Counted from the first letter of the stretch, positions 1 through 10,702 are shown. The stretch: DNA of 64,000 nucleotides from Leptotrichia massiliensis (GCF_900104625.1 NZ_FNVZ01000002.1:1-64000), one strand, 5' to 3'. Notes: generated by a model from the sequence alone, not told the origin. Translations and numbers: made by a program.

Positions 1-30
1 GAAGAAGCAGTGTAATGAATTAACTCCTTA
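1..30 (-). other. start of the 16S-23S spacer (cut by window edge)
   Basis: These bases lie just 3' of the mature 16S end on the minus strand, so they are the first part of the rRNA internal spacer. No tRNA or 23S sequence is inside the window. Confidence 0.75.
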
Positions 31-1540
<1,510 letters not shown>

Positions 1541-1874
1541 TCAATATATTTTACATATATTTAAATTTCACCTTTATCTTGACGAGAATCTTGTTTTACA
1601 ACAAGAGCTCTTGACTATTATTTATCTTTTACACATTATTGCTTCTTCTATTCTTATCTCAATTGTCCTGCGACACGATTTCGTATCGACAAGATATATA
1701 TTATCATAACTGAATTTATTTGTCAACTACTTTTTTTCAAAAAATTTGTGTTTTTGAATATTTTTATTCGTAGTCTATTTTTTATTTCTTAGAAAGTGCT
1801 TTAAAATCTAATTTTAATTTGTATTCTGTGAAATATTTTGTACTTTGAAGTTTTACCTTCTTTCCAAGTACTTT
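1541..1874 (-). promoter_or_regulatory. rRNA promoter and leader region
   Basis: This 334-base stretch between ruvA and 16S holds no gene. On the minus strand TTGACA (1721-1726), a 17-base spacer and TAATAT (1698-1703) form a strong sigma-70 promoter about 160 bases before the 16S 5' end. The leader between them has self-complementary AAGAGCTCTTG and TTGTTGTAAAACAA-type segments that probably serve rRNA processing or antitermination. A weak two-part hairpin at about 1836-1868 follows ruvA but has no clear T-run. Confidence 0.75.
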
Positions 1875-2510
1875 TTATTTTTGAATTTTTTGTAAAATCA
1901 TTTTTATAGCTTCACTTATATCTTTCACTTGTGCTAATTCCTTATCTGTTATCCATTTAGAAACATCACTATTTATGTATCCTAAAGATTCTAAAGCTAA
2001 CTTTAAATCTTCTTTCATTAGTAGTAATTTTGGATTTGATGTGTTTGATGTTATTAATTTACCTGATGATATATCACTGATTTCTTCTATTGTTTCTGTT
2101 AAATCTAGTTTTTTTACTTTATCTTTTAAGTCTAAAATTATTTTTTGGGCTTTTTTTATTCCTAGCCCTGGAACTCTTGTAAAAATCTTTGACTCATTTT
2201 CATTTACAATGTCTATAATTTCTCGTGTATTAAATGTCGATAATATTGCAATTCCAAGTTTAGGTCCTACACCGCTTATACTTATTAGTGCCTTGAAAAG
2301 TTCTCTTTCATTTTGTGTTTTGAAACCATATAATGAAATATCATCTTCCTTTACATTTGTATAAATGTATAATTTTTCATCATTTCCAATGTTATCTAAT
2401 TTTTCAAACGTTTTTAAGGATACATATACTTTATACGCCAAACCATTTATATCTAAGGCTACATAATCAATTTTTTTGATTGTTAATTTTCCAGAAATAT
2501 ATTCAAACAT
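1875..2510 (-). CDS. ruvA: Holliday junction branch migration protein RuvA
   Basis: RuvA binds four-way DNA junctions as a tetramer and loads the RuvB motor during recombinational repair. The 211-residue product has the N-terminal OB-fold (about 1-62). Two helix-hairpin-helix motifs follow, ISGVGPKLG (about 78-86) and VPGLGIKKA (about 113-121), and then a C-terminal RuvB-contacting domain. Length is normal for the family. The start has AAAGGAA at good spacing. It lies 41 bases downstream of murI on the same strand, so the two are probably cotranscribed; ruvB is not in the window. Confidence 0.96.
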   Translation of the reverse strand: MFEYISGKLTIKKIDYVALDINGLAYKVYVSLKTFEKLDNIGNDEKLYIYTNVKEDDISLYGFKTQNERELFKALISISGVGPKLGIAILSTFNTREIIDIVNENESKIFTRVPGLGIKKAQKIILDLKDKVKKLDLTETIEEISDISSGKLITSNTSNPKLLLMKEDLKLALESLGYINSDVSKWITDKELAQVKDISEAIKMILQKIQK

Positions 2511-2551
2511 TTATTTCCTTTCTTTATAATATGTTATAACTATTTCTATTA

Positions 2552-3337
2552 TTATAATTTAACGAGCTCTACTTTTTTAATATTTTCTTCTAAAAACATA
2601 ATACCGATTTCTTTAAATTTTTCCTGTCCATCAGTTACATAATAATTTACTTCTTCATTTTTAAGAGCATCGTTTTTTAAAAATTTATTTTTTTGTAAAA
2701 TACTTTTTAAATCTAAAGCTGTTTCTTTTGCTGGATCTACTATTTTTATATCAGGATAAATTTTACTAATTGCATCTTTTAACAAAGGATAATGAGTACA
2801 ACCTAATATTAATGTGTCGATTTTTTCTTCAAAATCATCAAGATATGTTTTTATTATTTGGTTTACTAATTTCCCACTTAAAATCCCTTCTTCTACTGCT
2901 GGTACAAAAAGTGGACAAGCTTTCTGAAAAACTTTTACTTTTGGATTGAAAAGCTTTATTTCTTCTATGTATTTTTCTGATTTTATTGTCGCTTTTGTTC
3001 CTATCACTCCAATTTCGTTACTTTTTGTAGTGTTTATCGCCGTTCTTGCACCTGCTTCAATTACTCCTATAATAGGAATTTTAAATATTTCCTTCAACTC
3101 CTTTAAAGCTAGTGCCGTTGCTGTATTGCAGGCTACTACGATTGCACTCACATCTTTTTCTAGCAAAAATTCAACTATTTCTTTTGAATATCGAATAATT
3201 AATTCTTTTGTTTTTTCTCCATACGGAACTCTTGCAGTATCTCCAAAATAATATATTTTTTCATTTGGGAGGACTTTTCTAATTTCTTTTAATACTGTTA
3301 ACCCCCCAATTCCAGAATCAAATACACCAATTGACAT
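2552..3337 (-). CDS. murI: glutamate racemase
   Basis: MurI interconverts L- and D-glutamate in the cytoplasm and supplies D-Glu for peptidoglycan. The 261-residue protein has the N-terminal GVFDSGIGGLTVL signature and both catalytic cysteines, in ACNTATA (Cys70) and GCTHYPLL (Cys180). A good ribosome site (GAAAGGAAG) precedes the ATG. It follows the carboxypeptidase gene by about 90 bases containing a hairpin and precedes ruvA, so this is a cell-wall/repair gene run. Confidence 0.97.
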   Translation of the reverse strand: MSIGVFDSGIGGLTVLKEIRKVLPNEKIYYFGDTARVPYGEKTKELIIRYSKEIVEFLLEKDVSAIVVACNTATALALKELKEIFKIPIIGVIEAGARTAINTTKSNEIGVIGTKATIKSEKYIEEIKLFNPKVKVFQKACPLFVPAVEEGILSGKLVNQIIKTYLDDFEEKIDTLILGCTHYPLLKDAISKIYPDIKIVDPAKETALDLKSILQKNKFLKNDALKNEEVNYYVTDGQEKFKEIGIMFLEENIKKVELVKL

Positions 3338-3387
3338 TGTACTTCCTTTCTTTGTATATTCAAAATTGTTTATCTATAAAACAATAA

Positions 3388-3415
3388 AATTGAGCCGTTA
3401 AAAAACAGCTCTATT
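3388..3415 (-). terminator. rho-independent terminator after the carboxypeptidase gene
   Basis: GAGCCGTT (3392-3399) pairs with AACAGCTC (3404-3411) across a 4-base loop with one C/A mismatch. T-rich tracts lie on both sides, so it could also act on the plus strand. It separates the carboxypeptidase from murI. Confidence 0.6.
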
Positions 3416-3426
3416 TTTATTTTAGT

Positions 3427-4668
3427 TTATTTCATAATTAATTCTCCGCTGTAAGTTAATGTTCCATCAGTTGCAACATATGTCCCTACTACTTTTCCTA
3501 CACTTTTTTTATTAACTCCTGAATTTAAATTTATTGTATAATTTAGATTTGGACGTTGTGTAGCAGTTATTTCAACATCCTTTGTTGGATACAAGTTATA
3601 TTTACTATCTCCTATTGTTGCTATTGCTACTACATCATTTTTACTTATGATTTTCATTTTCTTAGCTGAATTTTCATTATTGTTATTCTTTTTAAAAATC
3701 ATATTGAAAAATTGTTCTATTTTATTTCCTTTTGTTTGAGAATGGTTTTCTGTATTGTTATTATTATCGTTTGTTTGATTATTATTGGCATAAGTGTTAG
3801 TTGCTACACTTGTTTTTCGTGCATAACCATTTGTATAATAATTATTTATTTCTCTTGCTCCTATGGCGTTTCTATCTTTTGCTCTGTTTGATCCTAAAAT
3901 AACAGCTATCATTCTATCGTTTCCTCTATTTGCGGTTAGAACAATGTTTGATCCTGCTGCGTTGTGGTATCCTGTTTTTATTCCATCCACTCCTAGTACA
4001 TTTCCTAAAAGTGCATTTGTTGAAGTTACCTTTGTATTTCCGTTGTCTACATAATCTGTCTTATTTTTTGAGAAGTTCAAGTATTCACTATAATCTTTTA
4101 GTGTTATTTGAGCAAGTTTATACAAATCTTTTGCATTTCCTTGATCCATGCATGAACCTGTATAACTAGGTGGCAATCCATGTGGAGAACAATATCTAAG
4201 AGAATTTAATCCATAACTTCTAGCTTTTTCATTCATGGAATGTACAAAATTCGAAACATCCCCTCCAACATACTCTGCAAGAGCGTATGCAGCATTATTT
4301 GATGATTTTATAATTGTTGCCTTTAACAAATCTCTTACTGTATATTGCTTTCCAGCAGTTAATTTTATTCCATATGGAACTGAAGCAGCTTTTGCTGAAA
4401 CTGTTACTTTATCATCATATGAAATTTGTCCGTTTTTTATTTTATCCAATGTTAATATTGATGTCATAATTTTTGTTACTGAAGCTAATGGACGAACATC
4501 AGAACTATTGTCCTCCTTTATAATATTCCCATTTACATCTCCGATTAACAGCGCTTTATAGTCCTGATAATCTTCACCATCAGCAAAAGAAAATGCTGAT
4601 ATAGCCAAAAATACCATAGAAAATAATAACTTTTTACTTTTTCTCCCAATTTTTACTTTTTTTCCCAT
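3427..4668 (-). CDS. D-alanyl-D-alanine carboxypeptidase (penicillin-binding protein, S11 family)
   Basis: An exported serine peptidase that trims the terminal D-Ala of peptidoglycan pentapeptides. All three motifs are present: S-V-T-K (about residue 63), S-N-N, and K-T-G in VDGIKTG. The N-terminus is a basic stretch followed by a hydrophobic signal segment ending near FSFA. A C-terminal beta-rich PBP5-like domain follows an Asn-rich linker. I chose the ATG at 4668 because AGAGGAAAG lies just upstream; an in-frame ATG at 4692 has no ribosome site. A paralogue lies at 48372-49856. Confidence 0.93.
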   Translation of the reverse strand: MGKKVKIGRKSKKLLFSMVFLAISAFSFADGEDYQDYKALLIGDVNGNIIKEDNSSDVRPLASVTKIMTSILTLDKIKNGQISYDDKVTVSAKAASVPYGIKLTAGKQYTVRDLLKATIIKSSNNAAYALAEYVGGDVSNFVHSMNEKARSYGLNSLRYCSPHGLPPSYTGSCMDQGNAKDLYKLAQITLKDYSEYLNFSKNKTDYVDNGNTKVTSTNALLGNVLGVDGIKTGYHNAAGSNIVLTANRGNDRMIAVILGSNRAKDRNAIGAREINNYYTNGYARKTSVATNTYANNNQTNDNNNNTENHSQTKGNKIEQFFNMIFKKNNNNENSAKKMKIISKNDVVAIATIGDSKYNLYPTKDVEITATQRPNLNYTINLNSGVNKKSVGKVVGTYVATDGTLTYSGELIMK

Positions 4669-5176
4669 TTTACTTTTCTTTCCTCTTTTCATTTCTAAAT
4701 AATTTTACTAAATCGTATTATAACATTTTCATATTAGTTTTTCATTTGTAAATTTTTGAATAAAACTTGTTTAAACTAATTATACCTTACAAATATTTAA
4801 CTATAAAAACTAAATATTCCTTGTTTAATAGTGATTCAAAGTGTTTTAATATTATTAAATATATATTCGTTAAATTTCTATATATATTGAATTCAGTTTT
4901 AAAATGATGTTATTATATATTTTTTATATTAGTATAAAATTTAAGTTATAATTTAGAAAATTTTATTATTAAATTATACAGATTTAATTCGCATTTTCAG
5001 ATTATTTTGAACAATATAATATTATTTTTTTATAAAGTAATTTGAAATCATTACAAAAATTAAAAGTATTTTTTCAAAAAATATGTTATAATTACAAAAG
5101 ATATAAATTCAGAAAAGAGAAAAATTATAAAATAAATAGATTTTAATTGAAAAAGAATTTATGAACAGGAGAAAAT
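4669..5176. promoter_or_regulatory. AT-rich divergent intergenic region with a promoter for the Nudix gene
   Basis: About 500 bases without a gene between divergent transcription units. The clearest element is an extended -10, TGTTATAAT, at 5084-5092 on the plus strand, with no good -35. It would start a transcript about 75 bases before the ATG at 5177. I see no hairpin or repeat that stands out. Confidence 0.5.
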
Positions 5177-5944
5177 ATGATTACAACATTGTGTTATCTT
5201 GAAAAGGATAATAAATATCTGATGTTACATAGAAATAAAAAGGAAATAGATATAAATAAGGGAAAATGGCTTGGTGTAGGAGGAAAGCTGGAAAATGGGG
5301 AAACTCCTGAAGAATGTCTGAGAAGGGAAGTCAGGGAAGAAACAGGCTATGAGCTTAACAGTTTTGAGTACAGGGGACTTGTGATTTTCAACTATAATGC
5401 TGATGAGCCTTTATTTATGTACCTTTATACGAGTTCCGATTTTAATGGAGTAGAGAAAGAATGTGATGAAGGGGATTTAAAATGGATTTCAAAAGATGAA
5501 ATTCTTAATCTTAGGTTATGGGAAGGAGATAAGATTTTCCTGAAACTGCTATTTGAAAACTCTCCATTCTTTTATCTGACTTTAGATTATGAAAATGATG
5601 ACCTAATAGGGTCAAAATTGGAATTTAAGCAAGAATACAGTTCTTTTGAGGTTTTTGTACCGGAAAAATATGTAGAGAAAATTGTGGAAAATCTGCAGAG
5701 ATATTCCTTACTGACAGAAGGGTTTTATGCTGATGTCTACTCTACATCTGATACAATTGGGCATTGGAAAACTCTGGAAGGTGGAAGTCCTTTTGATGGA
5801 GAAGTGGGAAAATCAAGTGTTGCAGATGAAAAAATAATGAAGTTCAGGGTAAAAAGAGAATTTGAGGAACTGGCATATTATCTGGTAAAAGAGGCTCATC
5901 CTTATGAAACTGCAGTTATTAATGTATTCAGGATGGAAGTTTAG
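5177..5944 (+). CDS. Nudix hydrolase with C-terminal NIF3-insert-like domain
   Basis: The first ~135 residues are a Nudix hydrolase. The Nudix box runs from Gly36 to Tyr58 (GKLENGE, then REVREETGY) and fits GX5EX7REUXEEXGU exactly. This points to cleavage of a nucleoside diphosphate linked to X, with an 8-oxo-dGTP or other NTP substrate possible but not shown. Residues ~155-255 are unlike a Nudix fold. They resemble the PII/CutA-like insert of NIF3/YqfO proteins (FVPEKYVEKI, GEVGK, KEAHPYETAV). The ATG has AGGAG upstream. The next gene starts just after this stop, suggesting an operon. Confidence 0.85.
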   Translation: MITTLCYLEKDNKYLMLHRNKKEIDINKGKWLGVGGKLENGETPEECLRREVREETGYELNSFEYRGLVIFNYNADEPLFMYLYTSSDFNGVEKECDEGDLKWISKDEILNLRLWEGDKIFLKLLFENSPFFYLTLDYENDDLIGSKLEFKQEYSSFEVFVPEKYVEKIVENLQRYSLLTEGFYADVYSTSDTIGHWKTLEGGSPFDGEVGKSSVADEKIMKFRVKREFEELAYYLVKEAHPYETAVINVFRMEV

Positions 5945-5960
5945 AAAATTTAAGGAAGGG

Positions 5961-7574
5961 GTGCAAGATATTAAAAAAATTTTTATTAAAATATTTTTAC
6001 TGATATTTTTAATTAGTAATCTGATTTTTTCAGAAAATAAAAAATTAAATGAAAATTATGGAATAGAAGACGGAGAAGTTTATTACATAAATAGAAAAAT
6101 TGAGGGAGCTGATGCAAAGACTTTTGAAATATTTGAAGATAATGAATATGCAAAAGATAAAAATAATGTTTATTACAGTGAATATGTTCTTAATGAAGCA
6201 GATCCTAAAAGTTTTAAATCGTTATCAAAAATTAGTTATGGATTGGGAAAAGATAATCTTTATTTTTTTGAGAACAAAGTAAATAATATAGATATAAAAA
6301 CTCTTGAAATAATGGCAGATGAATTTTTGATTTATTTAAAGGACAAAAATGGATTATATATTTTATTGCCAACTGGTGGAGGATTTCCTGACGATTTAGA
6401 TAATAGGATAATATCTCCAAAAATTTTAAAAAATGTTGACAAACAAACTTTTCAACTAATTGGTGGAGGGTATTCAAAAGATAAAAATAGTGTTTATTAT
6501 ATTGGTAAAAAAATAGATGGAGTGAATCCCAAAAACTTTAAAGTTTTAAAAGATTATATTTTTACAGATGGAAAAAATGTGTATCTTTATGGAGAAAAAA
6601 AAGAAGAAATAGATTTACAGACATTAAAATTTTTTGATGATAACTCCAGTTATTTTTTTGACAAAAATAATATCTATTTTCAAGGAGATAAACTGGAAAA
6701 TGCTGATTTTAAAAGTTTTAAAATAATGGAATCAAATTTTTCAAAAGATAAAAATAATGTTTATGCAGGAAATGAAAAAATAGATGGAGCAGATGCAAAA
6801 ACTTTTGAAGTAATTGATGCTTATGCAGGATTTGCGAGAGACAAAAATTATTTGTATCATTCAAATGAAAGAATAAAAAATTCCGATCCGTATACTTTTG
6901 AAAGAGTAAATGAACATTTAGTAAGAGATAAAAATCAATTTTATTCTAATGACGGAACAGTTTTAAATGTGGATGGAAAAAATTTTCAAATAGTAAAAGA
7001 TTATGAAAAAGATTATTTTATGTATGCAAAAGATAAAAATAAAGCATATTACATAAATTTTATAGATGGAAAAGATGAAATGGTAAAAGAGCTGAAAGGA
7101 TTAAATCCTAAAAATTTTAAAGTGCTAAATCCTTATTATACAAAAGACGATAAAAAAGTTTATTTTAGTAAAGAATATGCGGATATACAAGAAGTTCAAA
7201 ATGTAGATGTAAAATCATTTGAAGTATTATATTTTGAAAATATAGAAAATAAAGATGATTTTGGAAAAGATAAAAATAAAGTTTATTTGTTTGGTCTTGA
7301 ATTAAAAGATGTAAAACCTGAAAAATTTCAAGTTATGAAAGAGCCAATAACAGAAAAAATTATATATGTTCGAGATGAAAATAATTTATTTGTAATTTTT
7401 TATGATTATTTTTCAGGATTTAATTTTGTAAAGACTAAAAAAATTGAAAATATAGATTTTAAAACACTCAAGTGGAAATCAGCAAGAGAACTGGAAGATA
7501 AAAATGGAAAATATATTGTGAATGGCAGCGTAATTGATGAAGATAAAATAGAAATTAAATTTATAAAGAAATAG
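5961..7574 (+). CDS. secreted DKNYY-repeat protein
   Basis: About 14 imperfect repeats of 30-40 residues, each with a core like KDKNNVYY followed by a turn such as GKKIDGVNPKNFKVL. This is the pattern of the DKNYY family, whose function is unknown. A hydrophobic signal segment (KKIFIKIFLLIFLISNL) precedes the repeats, so the protein is probably periplasmic or surface-exposed. The start is ambiguous. GTG 5961 touches the ribosome site AAGGAAGGGG. ATT 5970 is ideally spaced and would give a textbook KKIF signal peptide. The upstream ATG at 5904 lies inside the Nudix gene. Codon use matches the neighbours. Confidence 0.8.
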   Translation: MQDIKKIFIKIFLLIFLISNLIFSENKKLNENYGIEDGEVYYINRKIEGADAKTFEIFEDNEYAKDKNNVYYSEYVLNEADPKSFKSLSKISYGLGKDNLYFFENKVNNIDIKTLEIMADEFLIYLKDKNGLYILLPTGGGFPDDLDNRIISPKILKNVDKQTFQLIGGGYSKDKNSVYYIGKKIDGVNPKNFKVLKDYIFTDGKNVYLYGEKKEEIDLQTLKFFDDNSSYFFDKNNIYFQGDKLENADFKSFKIMESNFSKDKNNVYAGNEKIDGADAKTFEVIDAYAGFARDKNYLYHSNERIKNSDPYTFERVNEHLVRDKNQFYSNDGTVLNVDGKNFQIVKDYEKDYFMYAKDKNKAYYINFIDGKDEMVKELKGLNPKNFKVLNPYYTKDDKKVYFSKEYADIQEVQNVDVKSFEVLYFENIENKDDFGKDKNKVYLFGLELKDVKPEKFQVMKEPITEKIIYVRDENNLFVIFYDYFSGFNFVKTKKIENIDFKTLKWKSARELEDKNGKYIVNGSVIDEDKIEIKFIKK

Positions 7575-7589
7575 AAAAAAGGAGAAAAA

Positions 7590-8621
7590 ATGAGAACAGC
7601 AGTATATTGCGTAAGCAAAAACGGATATGAAACTTGTTTAAAAGTAAAAGAAAATGTGTACAATAATTTGCATATTTACGTATCAGGAAGAGTAGCTAAC
7701 TTGCTAAATCTTGAAAATGAAAATAACGAAAATTTAATTATAATAAATGAAAGAGTGCCAATTTTACTGGAAAAGACATTTAATAAATATGATTTACACA
7801 TATTTGTTGCGGCGACTGGGGCAGTTGTGAGAATTATTGAAGGAAAATTTAAAAGCAAAGATACTGATCCTGCAGTTATAACGATTGATGATCACGCTAA
7901 TTTTGTGATTTCATTACTTTCGGGACATCTTGGAGGGGCAAATGAAGAATGTAAAAAGATTGCTAGTGAAATAGGAGCAATTCCAGTAATTACAACGGCA
8001 TCCGATGTTGGCGGAAAAATAGCAGTTGATACATTATCACAAAAAATCAAAGCCAAATTGAATGATTTGGATGGAGCAAAGAGAGTAACTTCGTTAATTG
8101 TAAATGGAGAAAATGTAAGCCTTCATTTACCAAAAAATATTGTAAATCACGATGAAAATAGTGCTGGAGCAATAATTGTATCAAATAGAAAAAATATTGA
8201 AATCTCAAAAATTATTCCGCAGAATATTTTTATTGGTATTGGATGTAAAAGAGGAGTTAGCAAGGAACACATTATCGAAAAACTAAAATATGCAATGGAT
8301 AAACAGAATTTAGAGCTTTCGGCTATAAAAATGGCAGCATCTGCCTGGGTAAAATCTGATGAAATTGGACTTATTGAGGCAATGGAAGAACTTGGAATTC
8401 CAATTAAATTTTTTGATAAGGAAGAAATATTAAAAGTAGAAGATTTAGTTGAAGAACGTTCAGAATTTGTAAAAAATCAAATCGGAGTATACGGTGTTTC
8501 CGAGCCTTGTGCATTTCTTGCTTCCAGCAGGAAAGGAGCATTTTTAGCAAAAAAAATAAAACTGGATGGTATGACATTGTCGATTTTTGAAGAGGTAATT
8601 GAAAATCAAGAAGGGAAATAG
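7590..8621 (+). CDS. cbiG: cobalt-precorrin-5A hydrolase CbiG
   Basis: CbiG opens the lactone ring of cobalt-precorrin-5A and releases acetaldehyde in the anaerobic (early-cobalt) cobalamin pathway. The 343-residue protein has the expected three parts. The N-terminal domain starts RTAVYCVSKNG. The central domain includes VAATGAVVRII, SLLSGHLGGANE and TTASDVGG. The C-terminal domain includes FIGIGCKRG and SRKGAFLAKK. AAAGGAG precedes the ATG, 15 bases after the repeat-protein gene. cbiH lies 1.2 kb downstream; other cob/cbi genes are not in the window. Confidence 0.93.
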   Translation: MRTAVYCVSKNGYETCLKVKENVYNNLHIYVSGRVANLLNLENENNENLIIINERVPILLEKTFNKYDLHIFVAATGAVVRIIEGKFKSKDTDPAVITIDDHANFVISLLSGHLGGANEECKKIASEIGAIPVITTASDVGGKIAVDTLSQKIKAKLNDLDGAKRVTSLIVNGENVSLHLPKNIVNHDENSAGAIIVSNRKNIEISKIIPQNIFIGIGCKRGVSKEHIIEKLKYAMDKQNLELSAIKMAASAWVKSDEIGLIEAMEELGIPIKFFDKEEILKVEDLVEERSEFVKNQIGVYGVSEPCAFLASSRKGAFLAKKIKLDGMTLSIFEEVIENQEGK

Positions 8622-8623
8622 GC

Positions 8624-9619
8624 ATGAAAAAAATATTTTTATCATTAACATTATTTTGCATCTTAACCCTAAATTTAGATGCTTTAACAATAAAGGAAAA
8701 AATTCAGCAGGATTTGTCAAAAGTTGGGGTGAAGCAGGAAATTATAGATGAAACTGTGAAATTGGATAAAGAAACTGGAGAGGGATTTACAACGAAAAAC
8801 GAAGATGGGGAAGTATCAACAGAAGATAGGGATAAATGGGAAAAAATTTATTTAAAGGATAAAAGAAATTACGTTGCTTTGGAAAGATTGATAGAATTCT
8901 ATTTTTTGACTAGAACAGAGAATGATCCTAAAAAAGAGAAGTATATTTCAGAATATTTGAAAACAAATATTTCTGAAGATAGAAAAAATTTCTTTTTGGG
9001 AAAGAATTTTTGGATCAGTTCAAAAGAAAAAACTGAAAAAAATAAATATTTTGAAAAAGTTAAAAGTATTAGCAATAATCAGTATTATTTGAAAGTAATA
9101 GATTTTTTTGAGTATTTATCAAAGGAATCAAAAAATATAAATCAAGACAATAATTTAAAAACAGTTAAGCCAAAAATAAATGAAATAATGCAAAAAATGC
9201 AGGAAATTGATAAAATACTTAATAATAAAGATTTGAGGGAAAAATATAGAATTTCTGATGAAGAGGCATATTCTGATCAACTAATTTTTTTTATAGCTGG
9301 CGGTATTTTAAAAGCAGTAGCAGGTGATACAGAAGGAATGGTCAATGATTTTATAAATAAAATTGCGAATAAACAGATTTCTAAGGAAGTGGCAGAATAT
9401 AATAAAAATAAAGAAATGATGACTGTTATGACAATTCAGATGACAATGGCTTTGAAAGGATTTTTTGGAGAAATGTCAGAAAAAGAAATTACACAACTTG
9501 AAAAATTGACAAAAAAACTTGAAGATACTGAAATGTTTAAAAGAATTATGGAAAATTCTGAAAAAGAGGAAACTATTGAAAGCGATATTCATTTAGAAGA
9601 TAAAAGAAAAAAATTTTAA
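8624..9619 (+). CDS. exported protein of unknown function
   Basis: I do not recognise this protein. It begins with a clear signal peptide (MKKIFLSLTLFCILTLNLDA), so it is probably periplasmic. The rest is 310 residues of charged, mostly helical sequence rich in Lys and Glu, with no cysteine motif. It begins two bases after cbiG and lies between cbiG and cbiH, so it is probably cotranscribed with cobalamin genes, though that does not prove a shared role. The reading frame stays open for 13 codons past the TAA at 9617-9619, so the C-terminus may have been shortened by a nonsense change. Confidence 0.75.
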   Translation: MKKIFLSLTLFCILTLNLDALTIKEKIQQDLSKVGVKQEIIDETVKLDKETGEGFTTKNEDGEVSTEDRDKWEKIYLKDKRNYVALERLIEFYFLTRTENDPKKEKYISEYLKTNISEDRKNFFLGKNFWISSKEKTEKNKYFEKVKSISNNQYYLKVIDFFEYLSKESKNINQDNNLKTVKPKINEIMQKMQEIDKILNNKDLREKYRISDEEAYSDQLIFFIAGGILKAVAGDTEGMVNDFINKIANKQISKEVAEYNKNKEMMTVMTIQMTMALKGFFGEMSEKEITQLEKLTKKLEDTEMFKRIMENSEKEETIESDIHLEDKRKKF

Positions 9620-9856
9620 TTACTTTCAGATGATGAACAAATAAAAAAAATTGTTAATTAAAAAATTTGACTATATCGAAACAAGAATATACAAGGAGAA
9701 AAAGATTTTTGACTGAACATCTGGATGTAGTGGATTAAATTGTGAACTTATTTTTTTAGTAAAAAATAAAGAATCTTGAAGCATTAGACATATATAATAA
9801 AATTGTAAATTAATTTTTTAATTAATTAGATAATAAAATTTAGGAGGAGAGAAAAA

Positions 9857-10606
9857 ATGAACAAAAAAGGAAAAATTTATGTAGTAGGAATTGGGCCAGG
9901 AAAAAAGGCAGATATGACTTTTAAGGCTTACGAAGCAATGGAGAAAAGCGATATAATCGTTGGATATAAAACTTATACTGACTTGATTAAGGAATATTTT
10001 CCAAATACAGAAATAAAAAGTTCAAGTATGATGAAGGAAGTTGACAGATGTATCGAAGTTCTAGAACTTGCGAAATCTGGTAAAAATGTTGCTTTAATTA
10101 GTAGCGGAGATGCTGGAGTATACGGTATGGCTGGAATAATGTATGAAGTTATTGATGAAAAGGATGATGTGGAAATTGAAGTAATCTCAGGAGTTACAGC
10201 AACAAATGCTGCAGCCGCAATCGTTGGAGCACCAATTATGCACGATTATGTAACAATTAGCTTAAGTAATCTTTTAACAGACTGGGAATTAATAAAAAAA
10301 CGTCTGGAACTGGCAGCACAGGGTGATTTTATCATAAGCTTATACAATCCAAAAAGTAAAGGAAGAACAACACAAATTGTTGAAGCACAAGAAATTATGC
10401 TAAAACACAAATCAAAAGATACTCCTGTTGCAATTGTAAGAAATGCTGGACGGGAAACTGAAGAGTATGAAATTACAACGCTTGAGAAAATGCTTGATTC
10501 TGAAATAAATATGCTTACAATTGTATTAATTGGAAATTCAAATACTTTTGTGAAAAAAGGGAAAATGATTACACCTAGAGGGTATGAGAAAAAATATGAA
10601 TATTAA
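9857..10606 (+). CDS. cbiH: precorrin-3B/cobalt-factor III C17-methyltransferase
   Basis: Transfers a methyl group from SAM to C-17 and contracts the corrin ring in the anaerobic cobalamin pathway. The 249-residue tetrapyrrole methylase has the N-terminal GIGPG loop (VVGIGPGKKADMT), SSGDAGVYGMAG, the GVTATNAAAA segment and the SLYNPKSKGR region typical of CobJ/CbiH. AGGAGGAG precedes the ATG. It acts two steps before CbiG. The preceding 237 bases hold no convincing gene, and a bidirectional terminator follows. Confidence 0.94.
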   Translation: MNKKGKIYVVGIGPGKKADMTFKAYEAMEKSDIIVGYKTYTDLIKEYFPNTEIKSSSMMKEVDRCIEVLELAKSGKNVALISSGDAGVYGMAGIMYEVIDEKDDVEIEVISGVTATNAAAAIVGAPIMHDYVTISLSNLLTDWELIKKRLELAAQGDFIISLYNPKSKGRTTQIVEAQEIMLKHKSKDTPVAIVRNAGRETEEYEITTLEKMLDSEINMLTIVLIGNSNTFVKKGKMITPRGYEKKYEY

Positions 10607-10660
10607 TACTTTTTAGAAAGTTAGTAACAAAATTTGATAATATTTATAAAACAAAAAAAT

Positions 10661-10687
10661 TGGACTACCATATATTAAGTTAGTCCA
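10661..10687. terminator. bidirectional terminator between cbiH and the DUF956 gene
   Basis: TGGACTA (10661-10667) pairs with TAGTCCA (10681-10687). T-runs follow on the plus side, and on the minus side an A-run gives Ts. It sits between two convergent genes and can end both. Confidence 0.75.
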
Positions 10688-10702
10688 TTTTTATTTTCTA
10701 TT

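Noticed and set aside
1975-2364. 129-codon plus-strand frame inside ruvA
   Set aside because: Antisense shadow of a well-conserved gene; the sequence is low-complexity Ser/Phe/Ile as expected from AT-rich reverse frames.
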